Shown piece after piece: positions 10,292-18,617 of a DNA stretch of 64,000 bases. Position numbers and translations under genes: made by a program. The stretch covers positions 107,990 to 171,989 of the forward strand of contig NZ_ARZY01000003.1 in the NCBI RefSeq assembly GCF_000568405.1. Direction: 5' to 3'. The notes below the pieces were generated by a model, which was not told the DNA's origin, ran no database searches, and saw only the letters and a program-made list of their open reading frames with translations. The stretch's first letter is position 1; every line of letters starts with the position of its first letter. Source of the DNA: Catenovulum agarivorans DS-2. Its GTDB lineage: Bacteria; Pseudomonadota; Gammaproteobacteria; Enterobacterales; Alteromonadaceae.

Positions 10292-12328
10292 ATGAAACTA
10301 ACAACTCTCACATTGGCTGTTGCTTTTAGCCTAACATTAACGGGGTGTGCGGGCGGAGGCGACTCTGCTGGTAAATCGCCCGAACCAACTCCTTCACCTA
10401 CGCCTGCACCTACGCCAACTCCAACTCCTACGCCGACGCCGACACCAGCGCCGTTGAAAGTGGATGTGAATACATCGGTAAAACATCAAACAGGAGATGT
10501 AGACAGCTTTGACCGTAGCCGGTTTATTACTTTGCATGCAGAAATTGGTGACAAAGAATGGCCAGATCGACAAACAGAAAAAGAGTTTTTTGAAAATTAC
10601 GATGTATATTTGGGTCGTCAAAATGGTGCCTTGCCTTGGCAACTCAGCCGATTAAAAGACACGGCGAACGCTGGTGTTATTGACGAGGATGAAGCGATTA
10701 AATTTGGCACGCAAAGTAAAGGTTGGTATGCCGCCAAACCAGAGAATTTTCAGTATGAAGAGCGTGCAAAAAACATGATGTTTGGTGGCCAGCCAATAAT
10801 GTACCCACTGCAAGAAACGGGCAATGCTTGTAAAGATCCATGTAAAGCCAATGAGTGGTTAGCTGGATACGATGAATTAGCTAATTTCTACGATTATTTT
10901 TTAAGCCATTATTTCGGTACTGGTGGCACCACAGGTATGCCTAAACCAACAATCATTGAGGTGATGAATGAACCTTTTGTTCATGCTTGGGAGCTGCCAA
11001 CAACCAACCAGAATATTTCTAAATTGCATAAAGTTGTTGCCGACAAAGTTCATCAAAACCATCCTGAAGTACTAGTAGGCGGTTACACCGCAGCATACCC
11101 ACAATTTGAAGCGAATAATTTCAATGGCTGGGAAAATACATGGCGAACTTATATAGATATTGCCGGTGAATCAACCGACTTTTATTCAGTGCATTTGTAC
11201 GATGGTTATGCCAACAACAAATTTCAATATCGCTCGGGTTCAAATGTTGAAGCAATTTTAGATATGGTTGAGCATTACAGCTTGTTAAAGGTGGGAGAGG
11301 TGAAACCTTGGGTGATTTCTGAATATGGTTTCTTTTCACCAGTTTTAACAGGTAAACAGCCTTATTCTAAAGAAATGGATTGGCGTAACATTCGCTCTTT
11401 TTCATCTATGATGTTGGCACTGATGGAGCGCACTGACAAAATCATTACCTCAATGCCATTTAGCATATTAAAAGCGCTTTGGTCGGGCAATAATGGTATT
11501 GATGAAGATGGTCATAGATATGGTCCTCGCATGTTTGTGCTCGAAGGTGAATTAGACGGCAGTATTAATGTTCAGGATGATGGCCGTTGGGTGTATTCTG
11601 AATTCGTAAAATTCTACCAATTGTGGGCTGAGGTTAAAGGTACACGCGTTGACAGCTTTGCTAACGATCAAGACATTCAAGTAGACGCTTATGCTGATGG
11701 CAAAGACTTGTACGTTATTGTAAACAACCTAGAGTTTGATGCACAAACGTTAAAACTTAATTTAAATGATGAACACAGCAATTCAATTACATCAATTAGT
11801 AGTAAACATTTGTATTTTGATGATGTGACTAAATCACCGATTCTGGCTGAAGAAACTCTAGCTAATAGTGTTGATGAAATTACTGTGGCTGCTGAGTCGA
11901 CACGCATTATTAAAGTCACTTATGCGAATGATATAAACATCAATCAAACCTCTAAAGAGCATAAATACTACGCGGATAAATACAAACAAAGTATAAATGC
12001 TAATGCGGCAATTAACTTTAAGTTAGACGGTGTTGATGTTTCAACCAGTAATGGTGAAGCAATTTTGCGCATTGGTTTAGGCAGAGCACATGGCCTCAGC
12101 TTACAGCCAACTGTTATGGTTAATGGTAGCGAAATTTCAGTACCTGAAGATTTTAGAGGTTACGACCAGAAAACGCGTGATAGCTTTTTTGGGGTAATTG
12201 AAGTGCCGTTTGATTACAGTTTGCTACAAGCCAATAACCAAGTATCGGTTAAGTTTACTGATACGGGTGGTTATGTAACCTCAATGTCGATGCAAGTGTT
12301 TAATCAAACAGTAGAGATTAGCCGATAA
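10292..12328 (+). CDS. GH86 beta-agarase/porphyranase, lipoprotein
   Basis: A 678-aa lipoprotein (lipobox LTGC near residue 19), then a Pro-Thr linker of tandem PT units (about residues 30-50) that would hold the enzyme off the membrane. The catalytic barrel spans about 55-460, with E227 in EVMNEPF (acid/base) and E344 in WVISEYGFF (nucleophile), followed by C-terminal beta-domains. The DRSRFITLHAEIGD opening is typical of GH86, a family of endo-beta-agarases and beta-porphyranases; the sequence alone does not decide between them. ATG is preceded by AGAGGTG. It is divergent from GH50 and shares the palindromic operator candidate. Confidence 0.9.
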   Translation: MKLTTLTLAVAFSLTLTGCAGGGDSAGKSPEPTPSPTPAPTPTPTPTPTPTPAPLKVDVNTSVKHQTGDVDSFDRSRFITLHAEIGDKEWPDRQTEKEFFENYDVYLGRQNGALPWQLSRLKDTANAGVIDEDEAIKFGTQSKGWYAAKPENFQYEERAKNMMFGGQPIMYPLQETGNACKDPCKANEWLAGYDELANFYDYFLSHYFGTGGTTGMPKPTIIEVMNEPFVHAWELPTTNQNISKLHKVVADKVHQNHPEVLVGGYTAAYPQFEANNFNGWENTWRTYIDIAGESTDFYSVHLYDGYANNKFQYRSGSNVEAILDMVEHYSLLKVGEVKPWVISEYGFFSPVLTGKQPYSKEMDWRNIRSFSSMMLALMERTDKIITSMPFSILKALWSGNNGIDEDGHRYGPRMFVLEGELDGSINVQDDGRWVYSEFVKFYQLWAEVKGTRVDSFANDQDIQVDAYADGKDLYVIVNNLEFDAQTLKLNLNDEHSNSITSISSKHLYFDDVTKSPILAEETLANSVDEITVAAESTRIIKVTYANDININQTSKEHKYYADKYKQSINANAAINFKLDGVDVSTSNGEAILRIGLGRAHGLSLQPTVMVNGSEISVPEDFRGYDQKTRDSFFGVIEVPFDYSLLQANNQVSVKFTDTGGYVTSMSMQVFNQTVEISR

Positions 12329-12340
12329 GATAAACTGCAA

Positions 12341-12388
12341 AACAATTGGCAAATTTGTTTTCCCCTATTGGACAAAATGCCAATTGTT
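12341..12388. repeat. Long inverted repeat between GH86 and the acidic lipoprotein gene
   Basis: AACAATTGGCA (12341-12351) is a perfect complement of TGCCAATTGTT (12378-12388). A second short pairing lies inside the loop (TTTGT with ACAAA). It could be an attenuating terminator or an mRNA-stabilising stem that lowers expression of the downstream gene. There is no T-run after it. Confidence 0.5.
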
Positions 12389-12460
12389 ATCTAAACCTAC
12401 AAAGTAACTGTTTAAAAGTTGTTCAATAAGATTGTTGCTTAAAATCAATAGGGACCAATT

Positions 12461-14494
12461 ATGAAGTTTAAATTCCAGCAAAGTGCAATTGCTGTCGCTT
12501 TAACTGCCGCTTTAACCGCTTGTAACGTATCCGTAGATATAAATGACGACGAAGATGATAAGCATGACGTTCCACACATGCAGCTTAAATATGGTGTATT
12601 TGTTGATAGTCCTGTAGAAGGTGTGTATTACGAGACTGACACACAAACAGGTATGACAGACTCTGATGGTGGTTTTTACTACTATCATGGGGAGTATATT
12701 ACCTTTAGTGTAGGTGACGTAGAGCTGCCGATGGCTATGGCATCTCACCATATAACCCCGCTAGATTTAGTGCCAGATGCGGCGGACGAAACAGACCCAG
12801 AAGTGGTCAACATTCTGCAGTTTTTACAAAGTTTGGACTCAGACGGTGATCCAGATAACGGCATTTATATTGATTCTGCCGCCCATGGCGAATTTGACGA
12901 CATGTCACTTGATTTTACTACCGATGATTTTGATACAGTATTTGCTGCACATTTGGGCAACTTGGGTTTGACACTGGTTTTGGAGCAAGACGCGATAGAT
13001 CACTTTAAAGATGGTGACGATTACCCAGATGACTATCCAGACGATTACCCACCAATGCATGATATGCAACAAGACTTGTATGGCAGTTGGATATTTGAAG
13101 AAACTGACGATAATGGCGATTTTGTTGGTCGCCATGTTTTAACTTTTTTACCAGGTAATAAATATATTCTATCGCACGAGACGGATGATGCAGAAGGTCA
13201 TGACCAAATTGCTGGTTCGGTTGAATTTGCCAAATATGAAATTGATGAGCATGGTCAATTTCATGTTGTACAAGTCATTGAAGCTTCAGATGGTGATGGT
13301 GGTTTAGAAAATGAAGGTCGACCCAACGAACAGTTTTTCTCATACAATGATATGGGGCAGCTTGAATTAAAAATGCGTGAAGCACCTGATTTAGGTGATG
13401 GGCAGTGGGATACGGATATGAATAATTGGGGGGATTATAATGTAATGACATTAGAAAATGCCTTCGACCCGAATGATTCAATGACTGGCTCTTGGGTTTT
13501 ACAAGACATGGATGACTCAGGTATGCCGGTGATGGACTCTTACCATGTAATTACTTTGTTTGGTGGTGGCGAATATTCTGTTGCGCATACAATGAATCAA
13601 GAAGCTTATGATGGTATGGCTGCGGTGGCAGCTTCTTCTGAGTGGGGTTCATATGCCATGGACGACAATGGTTTTATGATCAATACGCCGCACGTTGATT
13701 TAGATGGCCCTGGTGGTTTGTATGATGCTGATAATATCGATGGCAATATTCAAGATATTAATCTAACTGCTGACGGGTCGTTAGAAATTACCGAAGACGG
13801 TGATAGCTTCACAGTGATGCCGGTATTTAGCATGAAAATGCTAATGGATGCGGATGTTATGGGAAGCATTGTTTTTCATACAAACCCTGGCATGGGCGGA
13901 GACTTGGAATTTGTCGATGTATTTACGTTTAATTCGGATGGTACTGGCTCTTTTTATTGGATGGACGATCCCGATGAAGTTGAAAATTTCGATTGGGAAA
14001 TTAATGATATGTATCAGTTAGAAATTGAGACTGAATTAGGCTCAATTGGCCATTACACCTTAGTTGCAGGTAACTTAAATGCGGGTTATTTGATGGGGAT
14101 GTGGGATGAAGATGGCGACGGTCATTTCGAATCTGCCAACGACATAGTTGTAACCTATACCCAAATGCAAACCTTACTCGGCGACATCTTATTTAGTTAT
14201 GGTGACAACGAAGGCACAGGTCATTTTTCGTTTATGGATGATGGTACAGGTTCAGTAATGTGGGATAGTGATCCAAATGATGTTGAAGGTTTCACTTGGA
14301 TGTTCACCGACAATGGTGAATTGCAGGTAGGTCTTGCCGATGCGGCCGGTTTACCAGATATCTACACTATTGTCAGTGGCACATTTATGGATGGTGAGTT
14401 GTCAGCGCAAATTGATGACGATGAAAATGGTTCGTATGAAGTCATAGATTTGAAGGTGGTTGCAACACCAATTACCAGTGCTGCTGCGAATTAG
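12461..14494 (+). CDS. Large acidic repeat lipoprotein, function unknown
   Basis: I do not recognise a family. The 677-aa product has a lipoprotein signal (lipobox LTAC, residue about 20) and an extremely Asp/Glu-rich chain. Residues about 45-165 resemble the carboxypeptidase-like N-terminal unit of surface proteins (YGVFVDSPVEGVYYET). A DDYPDDYPDDYP linker at about 186-197 is followed by four related beta-rich units of about 100-130 residues. Units one and two begin GSW.. and contain DDxG turns and HV.T strands; three and four begin with a G-[SD]-I-[VL]-F motif. Asp-rich turns suggest calcium binding. It follows GH86 on the same strand, so a surface role in galactan binding is plausible but unproved. 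Confidence 0.7.
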   Translation: MKFKFQQSAIAVALTAALTACNVSVDINDDEDDKHDVPHMQLKYGVFVDSPVEGVYYETDTQTGMTDSDGGFYYYHGEYITFSVGDVELPMAMASHHITPLDLVPDAADETDPEVVNILQFLQSLDSDGDPDNGIYIDSAAHGEFDDMSLDFTTDDFDTVFAAHLGNLGLTLVLEQDAIDHFKDGDDYPDDYPDDYPPMHDMQQDLYGSWIFEETDDNGDFVGRHVLTFLPGNKYILSHETDDAEGHDQIAGSVEFAKYEIDEHGQFHVVQVIEASDGDGGLENEGRPNEQFFSYNDMGQLELKMREAPDLGDGQWDTDMNNWGDYNVMTLENAFDPNDSMTGSWVLQDMDDSGMPVMDSYHVITLFGGGEYSVAHTMNQEAYDGMAAVAASSEWGSYAMDDNGFMINTPHVDLDGPGGLYDADNIDGNIQDINLTADGSLEITEDGDSFTVMPVFSMKMLMDADVMGSIVFHTNPGMGGDLEFVDVFTFNSDGTGSFYWMDDPDEVENFDWEINDMYQLEIETELGSIGHYTLVAGNLNAGYLMGMWDEDGDGHFESANDIVVTYTQMQTLLGDILFSYGDNEGTGHFSFMDDGTGSVMWDSDPNDVEGFTWMFTDNGELQVGLADAAGLPDIYTIVSGTFMDGELSAQIDDDENGSYEVIDLKVVATPITSAAAN

Positions 14495-14522
14495 TTTCGC
14501 TGGTTAACAAGGTACATTTTAG

Positions 14523-14554
14523 AAAGGCCTAGTTTTAGTTTCTAGGCCTTTTTT
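14523..14554. terminator. Strong rho-independent terminator
   Basis: AAAGGCCTAG (14523-14532) and CTAGGCCTTT (14542-14551) form a 10-bp stem with a T-run on the plus strand. It ends the acidic lipoprotein gene. The A-run on the left arm lets it also serve the convergent membrane-protein gene. Confidence 0.9.
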
Positions 14555-14558
14555 CATT

Positions 14559-15014
14559 TTAGGCATTCACCACTAGTTTCAATTGTTGCATTACTTTATC
14601 TGCAAATTCTGGTGAACTTGCTGGGATCACATAGCTATCCTTGCCAGTTAGAATCAATATTTGTGCAGGGGTGGTTAGCAATTTCCATTGGTATTGTGAG
14701 GGTTGAAACTCAAAGCTTTCGATTTTGTTGTAAGGCAACCACCATAATGTCGCATTAAGCTGCTTCAGCGCCAATTCATTATCTTCAAATTTAACCGAAA
14801 CTTCAGGCATTTCATTACTTAGATGATTGGTAAAAAACATTAAAATCCCACACAATATCATAGGAAACAACCAAGATTGTTCTGTGTTGAACAGCCATCT
14901 GTTGATCATTACGGCTATTAATACAAACAAAATCGATACGGCAATTTTTTTGCTTTTACTATATTTTTTTGGGTTGTATTTAGCTTGCACTGGTGCGCTA
15001 ATTTCTACGTCCAT
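14559..15014 (-). CDS. Two-helix membrane protein, function unknown
   Basis: A 151-aa inner-membrane protein with two adjacent hydrophobic helices (about residues 24-42 and 48-66), then a soluble beta-rich domain (about 70-150) of bacterial PH-like appearance (VKFEDNELALKQL, then LILTGKDSYVIPA). No family is certain. It sits 10 bp downstream of the MBL-fold gene on the same strand, so it is probably co-transcribed with it. Any role in sulfur metabolism is inference from position. Confidence 0.6.
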   Translation of the reverse strand: MDVEISAPVQAKYNPKKYSKSKKIAVSILFVLIAVMINRWLFNTEQSWLFPMILCGILMFFTNHLSNEMPEVSVKFEDNELALKQLNATLWWLPYNKIESFEFQPSQYQWKLLTTPAQILILTGKDSYVIPASSPEFADKVMQQLKLVVNA

Positions 15015-15024
15015 GTTTATATCC

Positions 15025-15891
15025 TTATTGATTGGTTAATTTCATTGGTACTTTAATATAGCTTGTACTGTTTTGTTCTGCAGGCGGCATTTTACCAGCA
15101 CGAATGTTAATTTGAATGCTTGGGTAAATTAATTGTGGCATACCCAGTGTTGCATCGCGGCTTTCACGCTTAGCCACAAATTCACTAACTGAGGTTTGCG
15201 CATTTATATGAATATTATGTTGTTTATGTTGGGCGATAGTCGCAACATATTGGAGTTCTCGACCATTAGGTTGATAGTCATGGCATACCCATACATTTGT
15301 GTCATCAGGTAGTTGATAAAATTGTTGCACTGTTTCGTATAATCTAGTGGCGCTGCCACCGGGAAAGTCGCAACGAGCTGTTCCTGCATCCGGCATAAAT
15401 AAGGTGTCGCCAACAAATAAATTGCCGTCGATTAAGTAGCTAATGCTATCGTTGGTGTGCCCAGGTGAGGCGAAAATTTTGATCGCTTGTTTACCTAAAT
15501 CAATCTGCTCACCTGCACTTAGCAGTACGTCAAAGTCTTGCCCGTGAATATCCTGATAGTCTGCTAAGTTTAGTATGTGCTTAAAGGTACTTTGTACTTT
15601 AGTTATGCCTGCCCCAATGGCAATTTGACCTCCTAGTTTTCGTTTTAAATATTGTGCTGCGGTTAAGTGCTCGGCATGGGCGTGAGTCTCCAAAATCCAC
15701 TTTATTTTTAATTGTGCTGATTCGACAAACTGAATAATTTGCTGGCTAAACTCAGTGGCAATGTTGCCAGAAGCGTAATCAAAGTCATAAGCGGGGTCGA
15801 TTATAGCGGCATGTTTTGTTTGTTCGCAGTACACCACGTAACACAGAGTTGAAGAGGCTTGATGAAAAAACGGTTTAACCACTGCTGACAT
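15025..15891 (-). CDS. MBL-fold persulfide-dioxygenase-like hydrolase
   Basis: The start is placed at MSAVVKPFFHQ (15891), the beginning of family homology, giving 288 aa; an AAGG lies upstream. The metal motif is ETHAHAEHLTAA (His-x-His-x-Glu-His at residues 70-75), where the usual fourth residue is Asp. Further metal motifs are SPGHTNDSISY and FVGDTLFMPDAG, plus VCHDYQP. It fits the Blh/ETHE1 group, which oxidises glutathione or protein persulfide to sulfite. The divergent gene is a sulfite-exporter-type protein followed by a rhodanese, which supports a sulfide/persulfide detoxification role. Confidence 0.85.
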   Translation of the reverse strand: MSAVVKPFFHQASSTLCYVVYCEQTKHAAIIDPAYDFDYASGNIATEFSQQIIQFVESAQLKIKWILETHAHAEHLTAAQYLKRKLGGQIAIGAGITKVQSTFKHILNLADYQDIHGQDFDVLLSAGEQIDLGKQAIKIFASPGHTNDSISYLIDGNLFVGDTLFMPDAGTARCDFPGGSATRLYETVQQFYQLPDDTNVWVCHDYQPNGRELQYVATIAQHKQHNIHINAQTSVSEFVAKRESRDATLGMPQLIYPSIQINIRAGKMPPAEQNSTSYIKVPMKLTNQ

Positions 15892-16018
15892 AATTTTAAA
15901 AACCTTACTTAAATAAAATTCAATTTGTAAAAACAACTTGCACTTTAGCAAAGAAAAATCTAGCATACAAGATAAATATTATATGTAATTCCTTTTGGTT
16001 ATAAGTGGGTGTTTTTCT

Positions 16019-16762
16019 ATGCAAATCGCGGCCTTAGCAGGTTCTAGTATAGGTTTAAGCTTGGGTATTTTTGGCTCTGGTGGTGCTGTGCTAGCGGTTC
16101 CTGTATTGATCTATTTGGCCGGATTTACAGCAAAAGATGCGGTAGTTAATTCACTTGTGATTGTTGCATGGATTAGCCTGTTTACCTTAGTTGCAACTAA
16201 AAGTTGGCGCGCGATTAGTTGGCGCATGGCATTTCTGCTGGGTAGTACTGGCTTTATCGGTTCTATTGTCGGTATATATTTAGCGGGTTTAGTTCAGCCT
16301 TGGCTGCAATTATTGGTTTTTGCTGCATTATTGCTAATTGCCAGTGGTTTTATGTGGCGTAGTCCTGTTACACAAGCTGACGGACAAGCTGTCGGGACTT
16401 TATGGTTATTGTTTATTGGATTACTGGTTGGTGGGTTAACTGGGTTTGCCGGTGTTGGAGGTGGCTTTTTGCTGGTTCCAACTTTAGTGTTATTGGCAAA
16501 GTTAGACTTTTTTCAAGCGCGCTCTACCAGCTTAGCGTTAATTGCTTTTAACGCTACTATCGGTTTTGCACAGTATCAATTTATTAGCACTAACAGTTAT
16601 CAGCTTGATTGGGGACTAATTATGGTTTTAGCCGCGCTGGGTGGTGCGGGTGCCGTATGGGGGCAAAAATGGTCGGCTAAATGGCCTCAAACGCAGCTAC
16701 GTAAAAGTTTTGCTCTGTTTTTGCTGCTGTTGGGATGTTTTATCTTTTTTAACGAATTTTAG
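16019..16762 (+). CDS. TauE/SafE-family sulfite exporter
   Basis: A 247-aa membrane protein with about eight helices and the two-fold TauE/SafE repeat (GIFGSGGAVLAVPVLIYL and GFAGVGGGFLLVPTLVLL). I chose ATG 16019, as it opens directly into the first helix; a TTG at 15995 in the same frame is possible. Family members export sulfite or organosulfonates. It starts the plus-strand sulfur operon: the rhodanese begins 8 bp after its stop, with AGGAGG overlapping the gap. It is divergent from the MBL-fold gene, with about 130 bp of shared promoter DNA. Confidence 0.85.
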   Translation: MQIAALAGSSIGLSLGIFGSGGAVLAVPVLIYLAGFTAKDAVVNSLVIVAWISLFTLVATKSWRAISWRMAFLLGSTGFIGSIVGIYLAGLVQPWLQLLVFAALLLIASGFMWRSPVTQADGQAVGTLWLLFIGLLVGGLTGFAGVGGGFLLVPTLVLLAKLDFFQARSTSLALIAFNATIGFAQYQFISTNSYQLDWGLIMVLAALGGAGAVWGQKWSAKWPQTQLRKSFALFLLLLGCFIFFNEF

Positions 16763-16770
16763 GAGGTATT

Positions 16771-17160
16771 GTGACTGAGCTTATAACTGTACAAGCTTAT
16801 TTGGCGCAAGTGACAAAGCAAGTTAGTGAAATTACGCCAGAACAGCTTATTGGTCGATTGAAAAATCATAAAGATAATGATGGAAAGTTGGTGATTATTG
16901 ATGTGCGTGAAACAGCCGAGTACTCGGCTGGGGCAATTCCTTGTGCTAAACATATACCTCGTGGCATTTTGGAAATGTATATACACGACCATTTGTCGGC
17001 ACTTGGCAAGTTATCCGCGGAGCAAGAAATTATTCTGTATTGTCGCTCTGGTGGCCGTTCGGCTCTAGCTGCGCTTAGCTTGCAAAACATGGGGTTTAAC
17101 AATGTTTTTTCGTTAGCGGGTGGCTTTGTTGGCTACAGCGCATGTGAGCTAGATAGCTAG
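16771..17160 (+). CDS. Rhodanese-like sulfurtransferase
   Basis: A 129-aa single-domain rhodanese starting at GTG 16771 with an AGGAGG ribosome-binding site. The persulfide-carrying cysteine is C91 in the loop CRSGGRS; VIIDVRETAEYSAGAIPCAKHIP is split here as VIIDVRETAEY and GAIPCAKHIP, the usual substrate-side motifs. It moves sulfane sulfur between thiosulfate or persulfides and thiols in the cytoplasm. Tight packing between the TauE-type exporter and the YeeE/YedE pair indicates one operon devoted to sulfane sulfur. Confidence 0.9.
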   Translation: MTELITVQAYLAQVTKQVSEITPEQLIGRLKNHKDNDGKLVIIDVRETAEYSAGAIPCAKHIPRGILEMYIHDHLSALGKLSAEQEIILYCRSGGRSALAALSLQNMGFNNVFSLAGGFVGYSACELDS

Positions 17161-17190
17161 ATAAATTAATAGCAATAGAGGGTAGTCATA

Positions 17191-17610
17191 GTGGAAAATT
17201 TTACGCCAGTTTCGGCTTTAGTCGGTGGAGCATTTATTGGCTGCGCTGCGGTATTTTTATTGATTTTTTTGGGCAGAGTAGCTGGTATATCCGGCATTAT
17301 TAGCCAAGCATTTTCTACTCAATCAAATTGGTTACAGCGAAATACTTGGCGGGTGGCGTTTGTGTTGGGGCTAATAATGGGGCCTATTGTAGCGGTTAAT
17401 TATTTTGCAATTACACCTCCACAAGCACCAGCAGGAAATATCATAACTCTTGTTATTGCAGGTTTACTTGTCGGATTTGGGGCCGTGTATGGCAGTGGCT
17501 GTACTAGTGGACATGGGGTATGTGGTATCAGTCGATTTTCAAAGCGTTCGATTATTGCTACAGCTACCTTTATGGCAACGGCTGGTATGACTGTTTGGGT
17601 AATGGCTTAA
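17191..17610 (+). CDS. YeeE/YedE-family sulfur transporter, first subunit
   Basis: A 139-aa membrane protein starting at GTG 17191 behind GAGGG. It has four helices and the conserved thiol motif [15 protein letters not shown] (about residues 107-121), the signature of the YeeE/YedE (DUF395) transport family. Members include thiosulfate transporters in which cysteines pass the sulfur compound. The protein is half-length; the partner half is the next gene, which starts 16 bp after this stop. Two-gene versions of this type (PmpA/PmpB-like) are common beside persulfide dioxygenases. Confidence 0.85.
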   Translation: MENFTPVSALVGGAFIGCAAVFLLIFLGRVAGISGIISQAFSTQSNWLQRNTWRVAFVLGLIMGPIVAVNYFAITPPQAPAGNIITLVIAGLLVGFGAVYGSGCTSGHGVCGISRFSKRSIIATATFMATAGMTVWVMA

Positions 17611-17626
17611 GGTGCGAGGTATAAAA

Positions 17627-18055
17627 ATGAGCAAGATAAAGAGCGGGCTAGTTGGTTTTATATCTGGTGTGTTATTTGGGGCTGGCTTAGCTGTAGCACA
17701 AATGACCAACCCACAAAAGGTATTAGATTTTTTAAATGTAACGGGTGATTGGGATCCCAGCTTAGCGTTAGTGATGGCTGGTGCATTGGTTGTTAGTTGG
17801 GCTGGGTATCGAGTTAAAGCACGCATGCAGCAACCTGTGTATGCGTGCGATTTTTCAGTCCCAACGAATAAACAGATAGATCTGCGTTTGATGCTGGGCA
17901 GCGCGACATTTGGTATTGGCTGGGGATTGGCTGGGTTGTGTCCGGGTCCTGCAATTGCTTCTTTGAGCTACGCGAGCTTTGATTTACTGATATTTGTTAG
18001 TGCAATGTTGGTTGGTATGTTGCTGGCTAAGGTCGTGATACGGACAACATCCTAA
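17627..18055 (+). CDS. YeeE/YedE-family sulfur transporter, second subunit (DUF6691-like)
   Basis: A 142-aa membrane protein starting at ATG 17627 behind GCGAGG. It has four helices; GVLFGAGLAVAQMTNPQKV near the start and GLAGLCPGPAIASL near residue 105 are the hallmark motifs of the partner half of split YeeE/YedE transporters. It completes the transporter with the preceding gene. It is the last gene of the sulfur operon; no plus-strand terminator with a T-run follows it. Confidence 0.85.
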   Translation: MSKIKSGLVGFISGVLFGAGLAVAQMTNPQKVLDFLNVTGDWDPSLALVMAGALVVSWAGYRVKARMQQPVYACDFSVPTNKQIDLRLMLGSATFGIGWGLAGLCPGPAIASLSYASFDLLIFVSAMLVGMLLAKVVIRTTS

Positions 18056-18076
18056 CGATGGATATGTAACGAATAT

Positions 18077-18102
18077 AAAAAAACACCCGATAAAATCGGG
18101 TG
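18077..18102 (-). terminator. Leftward-facing rho-independent terminator
   Basis: CACCCGAT (18084-18091) and ATCGGGTG (18095-18102) form a stem with an A-run at 18077-18083. Read on the minus strand it is a stem followed by seven T residues, so it terminates leftward transcripts, yet no intact leftward gene lies to its right. Confidence 0.8.
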
Positions 18103-18188
18103 CTGGAGATCGCTAAGAGATGTCAGTCAAATTAGCGAATATTACTTAAGTACATATTTGATATTGTCGAATCAAATATAAATCTAGA

Positions 18189-18320
18189 TTAGAAGGAGAT
18201 ACCTTGTTGGTCAAGCTTAAGCTTGGTATTAAATTTTATTGTGTTGGTACAAAATTTTGCTTTTATTTGCAGGCAACTTGTCACTTTTCTCGATATTATC
18301 AATTTATTTAAGCTTAATTT
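18189..18320 (-). pseudogene. Possible C-terminal remnant of an outer-membrane barrel gene
   Basis: On the minus strand a 43-codon open stretch ends in FNTKLKLDQQGISF and a TAA at 18191-18189. Alternating polar and hydrophobic residues with a terminal Phe are the usual C-terminal signal of outer-membrane beta-barrels. A terminator facing the same way lies about 90 bp further on. No start codon or body is present to the right, so I read it as the leftover tail of a deleted porin-type gene. It is short, A+T-rich and could be chance. Confidence 0.35.
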
Positions 18321-18496
18321 CTATAATTTACTTTTGCTTTCATATTTTTTTACCCCCAACCAATTTTAAATCTATTGTTGTTAACCTTCTGTTTTTAAAT
18401 GGTTTTGTTGTTTTTTCTGGCTTTGCGCCCAGTAATGTTTAATTGATTTTTCTCATTTAAATACAAAAACTTTATTTTGTATATTGATCTTGGTCT

Positions 18497-18508
18497 ATTG
18501 TAGACAAT
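18497..18508. promoter_or_regulatory. Operator candidate ATTGTAGACAAT before the TonB receptor
   Basis: The arms ATTGT and ACAAT match those of the palindrome in the GH50/GH86 divergent region, and one extra base pairs on each side (18496-18509). It lies 110 bp upstream of the receptor start. Confidence 0.5.
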
Positions 18509-18617
18509 ATGCTGTAAATGATATGTGTATATTGTGTATTTTATATGTGTATCGATTCGGTGGCTCTAAAACAGAAAACAACAGAGCCAGTCAATAGTTT
18601 TTAATCGGAGTGATTAA

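Larger units (their letters stand above)
18056..18617. other. 562-bp intergenic region before the TonB receptor
   Basis: A+T-rich region without a confident intact gene. It holds a leftward-facing terminator (18077-18102), a short leftward open stretch that looks like the end of an outer-membrane barrel gene (18189-18320), a near-palindrome with ATTGT/ACAAT arms (18497-18508), and a direct repeat of TATGTGTAT just downstream of that. The last 120 bp is the probable promoter region of the receptor gene. Confidence 0.7.

Noticed and set aside
10385..10455. Tandem repeat in GH86
   Set aside because: These are codons of a Pro-Thr linker, a normal feature of secreted glycosidases, not a separate element.
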